A stretch of DNA of 64,000 nucleotides from Bacteroidales bacterium UBA4333 (GCA_002394335.1 DGTP01000004.1:98041-162040), one strand, 5' to 3'; counted from the stretch's first letter, positions 1 to 8,695 are shown. A program made the numbers and translations. Notes: generated by a model not told the origin, from the sequence alone.

Positions 1-293
1 TCGTAGTCCTGAATTACTTTTTCACAATCGACTTGCGATTTCCATCCCATCGTCTCATCGTCCCCCAGCGGAATCTGGATATCCAGATAGTCCTTGTGCG
101 CCTCCATACGACATTTGTCCTCGTCTTTGCCCTTGAAATCCACAATATTGACGTACAAGTCCTGTCCATCCAAGTACAGTTTGCAAGCAGGCAGTTCTTC
201 GAGGTCATTGTTGTTGAAGAACTCCATGAATTGTTCGAACCCCGGCACACAGTCGTAGTACCAGTCCGCATTTTCCAATTTGTCAATAATCAT
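1..293 (-). CDS. YhcH/YjgK/YiaL (EbgC-like) family protein, 3' end outside the window
   Basis: A frame opens with ATG at 293 on the minus strand and runs off the left edge without a stop, so about 97 residues are visible. It starts MIIDKLENADWYYDC and contains EAHKDYLDIQIPLG, which matches the family hallmark (E-A-H-x-x-Y-I-D-I-Q followed by G-x-E). Family members are small cupin-like proteins linked to sugar metabolism (EbgC beta subunit, sialic-acid and gluconate operons), often thought to act as sugar or sugar-phosphate mutarotases or isomerases. The His/Glu of the EAH motif normally takes part in metal binding. A good promoter lies just upstream. The gene is transcribed away from the nfn-type gene and so stands apart from the operon on its right. 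The family is clear; the exact substrate is unknown. Confidence 0.8.
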   Translation of the reverse strand, partial: MIIDKLENADWYYDCVPGFEQFMEFFNNNDLEELPACKLYLDGQDLYVNIVDFKGKDEDKCRMEAHKDYLDIQIPLGDDETMGWKSQVDCEKVIQDY

Positions 294-342
294 ATTTTTG
301 TGTTTTTGTGTATTTTCTCAACCTCGTATCAAAAAAACGCGA

Positions 343-374
343 CAAAGTTACTAAAATTTATTGAAATCTCCAAA
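343..374 (-). promoter_or_regulatory. Bacteroidetes-type promoter for the YhcH-like gene
   Basis: On the minus strand TTTG (plus 371-374) is followed after exactly 20 bases by TAACTTTG (plus 343-350). This is the TTTG-N20-TAnnTTTG pattern used by the Bacteroidetes primary sigma factor. It lies about 50 bases upstream of the ATG at 293. Confidence 0.65.
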
Positions 375-419
375 TTTTAATTACTTTTTCGCGTTTTTAA
401 GTTGTTTTAGGTTACAAAA

Positions 420-2768
420 TCATTTGTTTTGCAGGTATTGGTGCATCGCAGCCGCCGCCTTCCTTCCGTCCGACATGGCGAGTATGACAGTAGCTCCTCC
501 ACGTACAATATCGCCTCCGGCAAAGAGTGCGGGGATCGCCGACTGCATCTGTTCGTTGACGACGATAGTGCCTTTCTTGCCGATCTCCAGCCCTTCGACG
601 GAAGATGGGATAAGCGGGTTGGGCGAGACACCGACAGCGACGATGACGAGGTCAACAGGGATGGTGACTGTTTTTCCTTCCACGGGCACGGGAGAGCGGC
701 GACCAGATTCGTCGGGTTCGCCCAAAGCCATGACTTGCAGTACGGCTGCCGAGACGCGTCCGTTCTCGTCGGCGTGGTACTCAATGGGGTTGTGGAGGGT
801 GAGGAACTCGATGCCTTCCTGTTTGGCGTGTTTGACCTCCTCCACACGCGCCGGCATCTCTTCTTCCGAGCGGCGGTAGATGATCATGGCGTGCTCGGCA
901 CCGAGGCGTTTGGCGGTGCGGACAGCGTCCATGGCGGTGTTACCGCCACCGATGACGGCCACGTTCTTGCCATAGAGCAAGGGCGTGTCGGTAGCGGGGT
1001 TGGAAGCGTCCATGAGGTTGACGCGGGTGAGGTATTCGTTGCAGGAGAGTACGCCGTTGAGGTTTTCTCCGGGGATATTCATGAACCGTGGCAGACCGGC
1101 TCCCGAACCGACGAAGACGCCTTTGAAGCCCTGTTCTTCCAGTTCTTTGACAGAGATGGTTTTGCCGATGATCGTGTCCGTATGGAACTGCACGCCGAGT
1201 GCACGGAGTCCGTCAATCTCTTTGTCCACGATAGCGTTCGGCAGACGGAACTCAGGGATGCCGTACTTGAGCACGCCGCCGATCTCGTGTAGCGCCTCAA
1301 AGACGTGCACCTCGTAGCCGTATTTGGCGGCGTCTCCGGCGAAAGTCAAGCCGGCAGGACCACTGCCAACGACCGCTATTTTGGAGCGCTGCGCTGTAAG
1401 ACCACTATCGTTGTAAGACCGCTCCGCTGTAAGACCGCCTTCGGCTGTAAGATTATTTGCGTAGTCGGCGACGAAGCGTTCGAGGTAGCCGATGGCTACT
1501 GGCTGGTGTTTCATCTTGAGGTGGATACATTGCGACTCACATTGTTTCTCCTGCGGGCAGACGCGTCCGCAGACAGCAGGCAGGGATGAAGACTCCTTGA
1601 TGATCGCCGCGGCTCCGAGGATGTCTCCGGTCTCCAGGGTCTTTATAAATCCGGGGATGTTGATATTCACCGGGCAACCCTGTACACAGGTCGGGTTCTT
1701 ACAGTTAAGACAGCGATGGGACTCCGTGATCGCTTGTTCGAAGGTCAGACCCTGGTTGACTTCCTCGTGCAGGGACTTGACGCGCACTTCGGGACGAAGT
1801 TCCGGCATTTGTACACGGGGAATTGCCACGCGGTCCTTGGGGGTACCCGTGTATTGCTCAACCTCTATTGAACCTACATGTACCTCCCTTTTACTACCGA
1901 TCCGATTCTCTCTCGTTAGTGTCTCGTTAGTCTGATTTGGACTGCCGACGTGCATCTCATATGCCTCCAGTGCTGCGGCTTCTTCGGCCTTGTAGGACTT
2001 CATGCGGGTGAGCATCTCAGTCCAGTCCACCTGGTGGGCATCGAATTCCGGTCCGTCCACGCAGACGAATTTGGTTTTGCCTCCCACGGAGACACGGCAC
2101 GCGCCGCACATTCCTGTTCCGTCCACCATAATGGTGTTGAGGGAAGCTTCGGTAGGAATATTGTACTTGGCGGTGGTGAGGGCGACGAACTTCATCATGA
2201 TCGCCGGACCGATGGTGACGCACTTGTCCACTTTCTCCCGGTTGATGACTTCTTCCACGCCGACGGTCACGACGCCTTGTTTGCCCATGGAGCCGTCGTC
2301 GGTCATAACAATCAGTTCGTCAGACCACTGTGCGAGTTCGTCCTTGAGGATGATGAGGTCTTTATTCCGCGCGGCGAGCACGGTGACGACGCGGTTTCCG
2401 GCTTTCTTGAGCGCTTCGGCGATAGGCAACATAGGTGCAGCGCCGACGCCTCCGCAGGCGCAGACGACCGTTCCGTAGTTCTCAATACGTGTAGCGCGTC
2501 CGAGGGGTCCTACGACGTTGTGAATATATTCGCCGGGTTCCAAAGCCAGCAGTTTGTGGGTAGAAGCGCCCACTTGCTGAACGACCAGCGTGATGGTACC
2601 TTTTTCGGTGTCGGCGCCGGCGATGGTGAGAGGCACACGTTCGGAGAGTGCATCCACACGAATAATGACAAAATGGCCGGCACGGCGGCTACGGGCAATG
2701 AGCGGAGCCTTCACGACGAGTTCCGCTACATTGGGTGAGAAAAATCGTTTACTAATGATTTGATTCAT
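420..2768 (-). CDS. Fused NfnA/PyrK-like plus NfnB/GltD-like flavoprotein oxidoreductase
   Basis: This 782-residue protein joins two flavoproteins. Residues 1-260 are a ferredoxin-reductase/PyrK-type FAD-NAD module, with CACGGVGAAPML near 103 and a 2Fe-2S cysteine group (C221, C224, C236). Residues 330-780 are a GltD/NfnB-type NADPH module, with 4Fe-4S cysteines C353/C356/C361/C365 and C400/C404/C410/C414, the FAD motif GSGPAGL near 468 and the NADPH motif GGGNTAMDA. Databases often call such fusions bifunctional dihydroorotate dehydrogenase B subunit/glutamate synthase. The composition fits an NADH-dependent ferredoxin:NADP oxidoreductase (Nfn), which exchanges electrons between ferredoxin, NADH and NADPH in the cytoplasm; that role is inferred. 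It is the last gene of the minus operon, 14 bases after phoH. Oddities are a repetitive linker at residues 439-461 and a loose extra stretch at about 272-305. Confidence 0.85.
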   Translation of the reverse strand: MNQIISKRFFSPNVAELVVKAPLIARSRRAGHFVIIRVDALSERVPLTIAGADTEKGTITLVVQQVGASTHKLLALEPGEYIHNVVGPLGRATRIENYGTVVCACGGVGAAPMLPIAEALKKAGNRVVTVLAARNKDLIILKDELAQWSDELIVMTDDGSMGKQGVVTVGVEEVINREKVDKCVTIGPAIMMKFVALTTAKYNIPTEASLNTIMVDGTGMCGACRVSVGGKTKFVCVDGPEFDAHQVDWTEMLTRMKSYKAEEAAALEAYEMHVGSPNQTNETLTRENRIGSKREVHVGSIEVEQYTGTPKDRVAIPRVQMPELRPEVRVKSLHEEVNQGLTFEQAITESHRCLNCKNPTCVQGCPVNINIPGFIKTLETGDILGAAAIIKESSSLPAVCGRVCPQEKQCESQCIHLKMKHQPVAIGYLERFVADYANNLTAEGGLTAERSYNDSGLTAQRSKIAVVGSGPAGLTFAGDAAKYGYEVHVFEALHEIGGVLKYGIPEFRLPNAIVDKEIDGLRALGVQFHTDTIIGKTISVKELEEQGFKGVFVGSGAGLPRFMNIPGENLNGVLSCNEYLTRVNLMDASNPATDTPLLYGKNVAVIGGGNTAMDAVRTAKRLGAEHAMIIYRRSEEEMPARVEEVKHAKQEGIEFLTLHNPIEYHADENGRVSAAVLQVMALGEPDESGRRSPVPVEGKTVTIPVDLVIVAVGVSPNPLIPSSVEGLEIGKKGTIVVNEQMQSAIPALFAGGDIVRGGATVILAMSDGRKAAAAMHQYLQNK

Positions 2769-2782
2769 TGTATGGAAGTTAT

Positions 2783-3730
2783 TTATGATATATTGCTTGT
2801 TAAGTCTGTTTCGTATGCTTTCACAATGCGTCCGACGAGCGGGTGGCGCACTATGTCTTTCTCGTTGAAGCGGATGATGGAGATCCCTTTGATTTCGCGG
2901 AATCTATCCAAAGCGTCCCGGAGTCCGGATTTCTGGTTGGCAGCCAAATCGATCTGCGTCATGTCTCCGGTGACGATCATCTTACTACCGAAACCAAGGC
3001 GGGTGAGGAACATCTTAAGTTGCTGAACAGTAGTGTTTTGCGCCTCATCCAGAATGACTACGGCGTCGGAGAGGGTGCGTCCGCGCATAAACGCGAGAGG
3101 TGCTATCTGGATGACACCACGCTCCATATATTCGTTGAGTTTGACAGGGGGGATCATGTCTTGCAAGGCATCGTAAAGAGGCTGCAGATAGGGGTCGATT
3201 TTCTCCCGCATGTCACCGGGAAGAAATCCCAGTTTCTCGCCGGCTTCCACAGCCGGGCGGGAGAGGATGATCCGTTTGACTTCTCGGTTTTTGAGAGCTC
3301 TGACCGCCAAGGCGATAGCCGTGTAGGTCTTTCCGCTTCCGGCGCATCCGACGGCAAAGAGGAGGTCGTTCTCTTCGTAGGCATCGACCAGCCGTTGCTG
3401 ATTGGTAGATCGCGCCACGATGCTTTTGCCGTTCACTCCGTGAACGATGAGGTTGTCCTGTGCCGTTTCGTGCGGTTTGTCGCCATGAAGGAGCAGGAGG
3501 ATGTCCTGTTCGGAGAGCCGGTTATTACGGATACAGAAGTCTTCGCACAGGCGGAGAGAGTGCTCAAAACGGGTGATGGCAGCCTCGGATCCGGTGGCTT
3601 TGACCTGATAACCTCGCGCGACGACTCTGACATCCGGATGCTGGTTTTTGAGGCAGAGGATATTGGTGTTGTTCACGCCATAGAACGTAGGCGTGTCGAG
3701 TGTATCTTTTAGCGTGATAATTGCTTCCAT
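2783..3730 (-). CDS. PhoH-like ATPase
   Basis: This 315-residue protein has the PhoH core: Walker A GCAGSGKT at 128-135, Walker B VILDEAQN at 225-232, and the conserved GFLPGD and LTRLGFGSKMIVTGD stretches. PhoH proteins are cytoplasmic P-loop ATPases linked to RNA metabolism and, in some bacteria, phosphate stress; the cellular role in Bacteroidetes is not settled. The N-terminal 100 residues have the small domain usual in the bacterial PhoH/YbeZ type. The start ATG at 3730 overlaps the end of the upstream HsdR-N-like gene by 22 bases, which implies translational coupling. The length is normal for the phylum. Family assignment is secure. Confidence 0.9.
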   Translation of the reverse strand: MEAIITLKDTLDTPTFYGVNNTNILCLKNQHPDVRVVARGYQVKATGSEAAITRFEHSLRLCEDFCIRNNRLSEQDILLLLHGDKPHETAQDNLIVHGVNGKSIVARSTNQQRLVDAYEENDLLFAVGCAGSGKTYTAIALAVRALKNREVKRIILSRPAVEAGEKLGFLPGDMREKIDPYLQPLYDALQDMIPPVKLNEYMERGVIQIAPLAFMRGRTLSDAVVILDEAQNTTVQQLKMFLTRLGFGSKMIVTGDMTQIDLAANQKSGLRDALDRFREIKGISIIRFNEKDIVRHPLVGRIVKAYETDLTSNIS

Positions 3731-4134
3731 TCGGGTATATGCTCGAGGGGGGTGATTGTAGAGGGTTGGATATTAATACAAATGGTCTGTGGTCCGTTGT
3801 GCAGGATAAGGAACGGGACATTCAGTTTCCGGTTGTAGACAACCGCCTGGTCAAGCGTTTTCTGGGTGAGCGGCACGGTGTCGGCTTTGAACTCGATGAG
3901 TACGACAGGTGTCATCTGCCGGTTGAACACGACTGCATCGCACCGCTTCTGTACTTCGCCCACTTTGATAGGCATCTCGACGGCGATAAGCGAAGCCGGG
4001 TAGCCGTATTCCTCCACCAGAAGGTGGAGAAAATTCTGGCGTACCCATTCTTCCGGCGTGAGTCGCACCCATCGTTTGCGCCAATCGCAGAAGATCTGTT
4101 CCTTATTTTGGTTTATGCGGGTGCGCATAAACAT
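3709..4134 (-). CDS. HsdR N-terminal-like small protein (PD-(D/E)xK fold)
   Basis: The 141-residue protein matches the N-terminal domain of type I restriction enzyme R subunits as found in stand-alone Bacteroidetes proteins. It contains the arginine-rich WVRQNFLHLLVEEYGYP stretch and then RCDAVVF...VVLIEFKAD, which supplies the D and E-x-K of a PD-(D/E)xK nuclease site. No helicase or methylase subunit is nearby, so it is not part of a restriction system here. It lies 15 bases after glnS and overlaps phoH by 22 bases, inside a conserved-looking housekeeping operon. A role in DNA or RNA processing is possible but not shown. A second in-frame ATG two codons downstream is an equally possible start. 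Confidence 0.75.
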   Translation of the reverse strand: MFMRTRINQNKEQIFCDWRKRWVRLTPEEWVRQNFLHLLVEEYGYPASLIAVEMPIKVGEVQKRCDAVVFNRQMTPVVLIEFKADTVPLTQKTLDQAVVYNRKLNVPFLILHNGPQTICINIQPSTITPLEHIPEWKQLSR

Positions 4135-4149
4135 TAAACTGTTAAGCCG

Positions 4150-5901
4150 TTATTTCAAGTAGTTGTCTTTGAGTGAGCAGGTGCGGTTGAGAACCAAGTG
4201 GTTGTCCGTGGTGTCCTCGTCCACAACGAAATAGCCTTGTTTCAAGAGCTGGTAGTGGTTCACCTGTGCGATGCCGTCCTTGTATTCGGGTTTGTGCATC
4301 TCTTTGCGGAGTGCACCTTCGACGAGACAGTTGACCACTTTGAGGCTTTCGGGATTGAGGAGATCGCGGAAATCGCCTTCTTCCGCACTTGGGTTCTCGA
4401 CTGCAAAGAGGCGGTCGTACAGACGAGCTTCCGCCTCGATGGCAGAGGAACATTCAATCCAGTTGATGGTAGCTTTGGTCTTGCGGTTGCCGCCCTCGGT
4501 GCCGGACTTGGAGTCGGGGTCGTAGGTGGCATAGACGGTGGTGATATTTCCGTCGGCGTCTTTCTCGCAGCCGGTAGCCTGAATGATATAAGATGCTTTG
4601 AGTCGCACCTCGCGTCCGCCCGGCGAGAGGCGATAGAACTTGTTATCGGCTTGCTCCAGGAAATCGCCGCGCTCAATCCACAGCTCCTTGCCAAAGCGCA
4701 TTTCGCGTGTGCCGAGTTCGGGGTGTCCGTCAATATTCTCGGCTACCAGAATTTCCGGTTTCTCCTGATTTTCCGGATAGTTGGTGATGACCAGCTTGAC
4801 GGGATCGAAGATGGCACAGATACGCGGAGCTGTCTCTTTGAGGTCTTCGCGGATGGTGTGTTCAAGGAGCCCCTGGTCGATCATTCCCTCCACTTTGGTG
4901 TAGCCGATGCGGTCCATGAAATTGCGGATGGCTTGCGGTGTGTAGCCACGCCGGCGGAGACCGCAGACAGTCGGCATACGCGGGTCATCCCATCCGGCAA
5001 CGAGTCCTTCTTTGACCAGTTGGAGCATTTTGCGTTTGGACATCACGGTGTAGGTTATATTGAGACGGTTGAACTCGCGCTGTTTAGGACGGTAGTCCGG
5101 TCCGTAAGGAGAGAGACCGGCGAAGTTGGATCCTGAGAACTGGTCGATAAACCAGTCATACAGCGGACGATGGACAACAAACTCAAGTGTACAGATAGAG
5201 TGGGTGACACCCTCGAAGTAATCCGACTGTCCGTGTGCAAAATCGTACATTGGATAGACGTTCCAGCGGTGTCCCGTGCGATGGTGGGGGTGCGAAGTGA
5301 TGATACGATAGATGATCGGATCGCGGAAGTGCATGTTAGGGTTAGCCATGTCGATCTTGGCGCGGAGCACCATCTTGCCCTCCTCAATCTCACCGTTCTG
5401 CATCGCCTGGAAAAGGCGCAAGTTCTCCTCTACCGGACGATCGCGGTAAGGAGAAGCGACACCTGGTTCGGTAGGTGTACCTTTCTGCTCTGCTATCTGC
5501 TCTGCGGTCTGTTCGTCCACATAGGCTTTGCCTTCTTTGATGAAACGGATGGCGAGTTCGTAGAGTTGCTCAAAATAGTCGGAGGCATAGAATATCTTGT
5601 CCCATTTGAATCCGAGCCAAGCGATGTCTCTCTCGATGGAATCGACATATTCCGTGTCCTCTTTGGCAGGGTTGGTGTCGTCAAAACGGAGGTTGCAGAC
5701 GCCGTTGTATTTCTCGGCGATGCCAAAGTCCATGCAGATGGCTTTAACATGACCGATGTGCAGGTATCCGTTCGGCTCCGGCGGGAAACGGGTCTGGATA
5801 CGTCCGTCATTGACTCCCTCGGCGAGGTCTTTTTCTACAATCTGCTCGATAAAATTGAGACTTCGAGCCTCTGTGGCATTTTCTTGTTGATTGTTTGTCA
5901 T
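4150..5901 (-). CDS. glnS: Glutamine--tRNA ligase
   Basis: The 583-residue protein charges tRNA-Gln with glutamine in the cytoplasm. The class I signature PPEPNGYLHIGHVKAI puts HIGH at residues 48-51, and the KMSKS-type loop appears as VMSKRK at 286-291. LRFDDTNPAKE and the WCGLRRRG-like segment TVCGLRRRGYTPQAI are typical of GlnRS rather than GluRS. The C-terminal third is the two-barrel anticodon-binding domain, so the protein is full length with no YqeY-type extension. It sits 29 bases downstream of lpxA in the same operon. A direct glutaminyl-tRNA pathway is therefore present. Confidence 0.97.
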   Translation of the reverse strand: MTNNQQENATEARSLNFIEQIVEKDLAEGVNDGRIQTRFPPEPNGYLHIGHVKAICMDFGIAEKYNGVCNLRFDDTNPAKEDTEYVDSIERDIAWLGFKWDKIFYASDYFEQLYELAIRFIKEGKAYVDEQTAEQIAEQKGTPTEPGVASPYRDRPVEENLRLFQAMQNGEIEEGKMVLRAKIDMANPNMHFRDPIIYRIITSHPHHRTGHRWNVYPMYDFAHGQSDYFEGVTHSICTLEFVVHRPLYDWFIDQFSGSNFAGLSPYGPDYRPKQREFNRLNITYTVMSKRKMLQLVKEGLVAGWDDPRMPTVCGLRRRGYTPQAIRNFMDRIGYTKVEGMIDQGLLEHTIREDLKETAPRICAIFDPVKLVITNYPENQEKPEILVAENIDGHPELGTREMRFGKELWIERGDFLEQADNKFYRLSPGGREVRLKASYIIQATGCEKDADGNITTVYATYDPDSKSGTEGGNRKTKATINWIECSSAIEAEARLYDRLFAVENPSAEEGDFRDLLNPESLKVVNCLVEGALRKEMHKPEYKDGIAQVNHYQLLKQGYFVVDEDTTDNHLVLNRTCSLKDNYLK

Positions 5902-5930
5902 CTTATTGTTGTGATTTTATTAATTCTCGT

Positions 5931-6710
5931 TTATGCTCGGACTATTCCGCGAGGTGAAGATTTGATGAAATGAAGTATCAAATCTCTATCTTCTGTCGAT
6001 TCCATCGAGTTTTCCACCTGCTCGACAGCCTGACTCACGTTGAGTCCTGAGTTGTAGATCTGCCGATAGACATCCTGGATGACATGAATACGCTCGATGG
6101 AAAATCCGCGGCGGTTGAGTCCGACGGAGTTGATTCCGCAGAAGACAACAGGTTCCCGTGCCACTATGACGAAAGGCGGAATGTCCTTGTTGATACGTGA
6201 TCCGCCTTGTATCATGCAATGTGCGCCGATGTGCGTGAACTGATGAACGAGTGTTCCTCCGCCCAAGATGGCATAGTCATCGACTTCCACTTCTCCTGCC
6301 AGCTGGGTGGCATTGGACATGATTATATGGTTGTGGAGGATACAGTCGTGTGCGACGTGACAGTACGCCATGATCAGATTGTCGTTACCGATGAGGGTTT
6401 TCCCTTTGGAGGCGGTGCCGCGATGGATGGTACAACACTCGCGCATTACATTTCTGTCGCCAATAATGGTCCAGGTCTCTTCTCCGTGGAATTTGAGATC
6501 TTGGGGGATCGCACCTATCACGGCGGAAGGAAAGACATGGCAGTCTTTGCCAATCTTGGTGAAACGGCAGATGGTGGCATTGGCATCAATGACGGTGCCA
6601 TCGCCTATTTCTACGTCGCGATCGATGAATACGAACGGACCGATCTCCACATTATTGCCGATTTTGGCATCGGGATGAATGCTTGCTAAAGGACTGATTG
6701 TATTTGCCAT
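5931..6710 (-). CDS. lpxA: Acyl-ACP--UDP-N-acetylglucosamine O-acyltransferase
   Basis: The 259-residue protein is the first enzyme of lipid A synthesis and transfers a 3-hydroxyacyl chain from ACP to UDP-GlcNAc in the cytoplasm. The N-terminal two thirds is a left-handed parallel beta-helix of hexapeptide repeats (IHPDAKIGNNVEIGPFVFID and on). CHVAHDC at 117-123 carries the catalytic histidine, equivalent to E. coli His125, at H121. The C-terminal part has the LpxA helical trimerisation region with GLNRRGFS. It begins 17 bases after the lpxC stop, with no fabZ gene between. Length and motifs are typical. Confidence 0.96.
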   Translation of the reverse strand: MANTISPLASIHPDAKIGNNVEIGPFVFIDRDVEIGDGTVIDANATICRFTKIGKDCHVFPSAVIGAIPQDLKFHGEETWTIIGDRNVMRECCTIHRGTASKGKTLIGNDNLIMAYCHVAHDCILHNHIIMSNATQLAGEVEVDDYAILGGGTLVHQFTHIGAHCMIQGGSRINKDIPPFVIVAREPVVFCGINSVGLNRRGFSIERIHVIQDVYRQIYNSGLNVSQAVEQVENSMESTEDRDLILHFIKSSPRGIVRA

Positions 6711-6726
6711 TTTATGTAGATGTATA

Positions 6727-7629
6727 TTATTCCGATAAAATCTGGTTTCGTAAGCGTCTTACGCATTGGGTGTTAAAAGTGTGTCCCGGTTTGAAGGCGA
6801 TTACTTTGCCTTTGAGACGCAGGCCGAGAAGCGATAAATCTCCGATGACATCGAGCAGTTTGTGACGTGCGGGTTCGTTGGGATAGTTGAGCGGCGAGAG
6901 GTAACCGAGTTTTTTGGCATCAAGTCGGGGTTGCCCTAACTTGTCGCAAAAATAGTCCATTCCTGTCTGTGACAGTTCTGTCTCATAGATGACGAGTGCA
7001 TTTTTGAGGTCTCCGCCTTTGATGAGTCCGACCCGCAGGAGGGGCTCTATCTCCCGTACGAAGCAGAATGTTCTGGCGGAGGCTATCTCTTGCGGATAGT
7101 CAGCCAGATTGGTGAGCGTGGCGTGTTGTTCCCGCAAGAGAATGGATTGGAATGCTATGGTGACATCCAACTCATAGTGGTCGCAAGGCTCGATGCGCAT
7201 CCGGTGGCCATGTTCGGAGATATATTCGATGGGCTCTTTCACCTCATAGATTTTCACTTCGGCATCCTGTTCTGCCAAGCCGACCCGTTGTATCTCGTTG
7301 ACGAAGATTCTTGCGCTTCCATCGAGAATCGGCATCTCTGGGGCATTGATATCAATGATGCAATTATCGACCCCCATAGCATATAGTGCAGAGAGCGCGT
7401 GCTCGACCGTACTGATTTTCCATCTGCCCCGTTCCAAAACGGTACCCCGCTCGGTGGCGGAAACATAGTCCGCCAAAGCCTGATAACAAGGTGCGCCGGG
7501 CAGATCAACGCGCCTGAGACAAATGCCCGAATTCATCGGGGCGGGATGAAATGTGGCGGTGACTTGCAGTCCGGTGTGCAATCCTACGGAACTGAGGGTG
7601 AAGCTGTCTTTTAAGGTATGTTGTTTCAC
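6727..7629 (-). CDS. lpxC: UDP-3-O-acyl-N-acetylglucosamine deacetylase, not fused to FabZ
   Basis: The 300-residue zinc enzyme catalyses the committed deacetylation step of lipid A synthesis. Visible active-site residues are E76 and H77 in STVEHALSAL, H256 and D260 in PARHKLLDVIGD (zinc ligands with H77) and H283 in KPGHTFNTQ. In Bacteroides and many relatives lpxC is joined to a C-terminal fabZ dehydratase domain, giving about 460 residues; here the protein ends right after the LpxC fold, and fabZ is also missing from the operon. The start gives MKQHTLKDSFTLSSVGLHTG, which aligns with known LpxC N-termini. The gene is 10 bases from lpxD and is co-transcribed with it. Confidence 0.95.
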   Translation of the reverse strand: MKQHTLKDSFTLSSVGLHTGLQVTATFHPAPMNSGICLRRVDLPGAPCYQALADYVSATERGTVLERGRWKISTVEHALSALYAMGVDNCIIDINAPEMPILDGSARIFVNEIQRVGLAEQDAEVKIYEVKEPIEYISEHGHRMRIEPCDHYELDVTIAFQSILLREQHATLTNLADYPQEIASARTFCFVREIEPLLRVGLIKGGDLKNALVIYETELSQTGMDYFCDKLGQPRLDAKKLGYLSPLNYPNEPARHKLLDVIGDLSLLGLRLKGKVIAFKPGHTFNTQCVRRLRNQILSE

Positions 7630-7639
7630 GGGCGTAATG

Positions 7640-8695
7640 TTATGAAGGGTTATTAGTCAAATTCTTCTCTAAGTTGTGGAGACGGAGGAGTATATCCGGC
7701 AGTTGCTTGAATCCGACGAAGGCGCGTTTGAAAAGTCCTGCGTCGATAGCCGGCGAACCGAGGTAGGTACCGCTCTTGCGAATGTTGCCTGCAATGCCGG
7801 ACTGGGCGCCAAAGACGGCGTGATCAGCGATCTCAATGTGCCCGGCTACGCCCACTTGGCCTGTGAAGATACAATGGTCTCCGATTTTTGTACTGCCGGC
7901 GATACCTACTTGTGCACAAATAAAGGTAGATTCGCCGATCTCTACATTGTGTGCCACTTGCACGAGGTTGTCGATCTTGACATTCCTGTGAATGATTGTG
8001 TTGCCCATCATGGCGCGATCCACGGTAGTGTTGGCTCCTATCTCTACGTCGTCTTCGATGATGACTCCTCCGATCTGCGGTAACTTGCGATTTATCCCCT
8101 TTTCATCGGGCTCAAAGCCAAATCCGTCTGCGCCTATAACGGCTCCTGAATGAAGAATACAGTCAGCGCCTATCCGGCAGTTGTAATACACTTTGACACC
8201 GGAATAAAGAATAGTATTGTCTCCGATGGTCACATTATCCCCGATGAAAACGTGGGGATATATCTGTACACCCTTGCCCAAGTGCACATTTTTGCCGATG
8301 TATGCCAATGCGCCGATGTACGCATCTTCGGGGACGGCAACGGAGTCCGAGATAAAAGACGGCTGTTCGATGCCCTGACGGGGAGGGTTGATGGTCTTGG
8401 AAACCAGTTGCAACAACTGCGCCATCGCTCCGCGCGCGTTAGGAACGGCTATGACAGCCCGCTGAACGGAGAGGGTGAGATTCTCCAAAAGGGAAGGCCG
8501 GAGTAGCGCTTCGGTAATGAGAATAACACCAGCCTGTGTCTTGGAGATAAACGGTGTGTATTTGTTATCCGTGATAAAAGACAGATGATGAGATTCCGCC
8601 GATTCTATCGGAGAAATATCGGACACAAGAACCTGCGCATTGCCGTATAGTTTTCCGCCCAATAGGGTTGCTATTTGTTGTGCACTGAATTGCAT
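7640..8695 (-). CDS. lpxD: UDP-3-O-(3-hydroxyacyl)glucosamine N-acyltransferase
   Basis: The 351-residue protein adds the second acyl chain in lipid A synthesis. An N-terminal uridine-binding domain (residues 1-100, MQFSAQQIATLLGGKLYGNA) precedes a long hexapeptide-repeat beta-helix (AYIGKNVHLGKGVQIYPHVF and on) and a short helical C-terminus. The catalytic histidine is expected in LVQVAHNVEIGE. The segment GADGFGFEPDEKG is a hallmark of LpxD. It sits between the HD-domain gene and lpxC, in the order common in Bacteroidetes. Confidence 0.96.
   Translation of the reverse strand: MQFSAQQIATLLGGKLYGNAQVLVSDISPIESAESHHLSFITDNKYTPFISKTQAGVILITEALLRPSLLENLTLSVQRAVIAVPNARGAMAQLLQLVSKTINPPRQGIEQPSFISDSVAVPEDAYIGALAYIGKNVHLGKGVQIYPHVFIGDNVTIGDNTILYSGVKVYYNCRIGADCILHSGAVIGADGFGFEPDEKGINRKLPQIGGVIIEDDVEIGANTTVDRAMMGNTIIHRNVKIDNLVQVAHNVEIGESTFICAQVGIAGSTKIGDHCIFTGQVGVAGHIEIADHAVFGAQSGIAGNIRKSGTYLGSPAIDAGLFKRAFVGFKQLPDILLRLHNLEKNLTNNPS

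Noticed and set aside
33..380. Plus-strand frame over the left edge
   Set aside because: The minus strand encodes a recognisable YhcH-family protein with its own promoter; this is its shadow.
429..1292. A 287-codon plus-strand frame near the left end
   Set aside because: It is the shadow of the fused oxidoreductase gene, whose cysteine and nucleotide-binding motifs are unmistakable.
1911..1931. TCTCGTTAGTGTC in the oxidoreductase gene, also present at 63670-63682
   Set aside because: A 13-base match between two places is expected by chance in a 64-kb window, so I do not call it a dispersed repeat.
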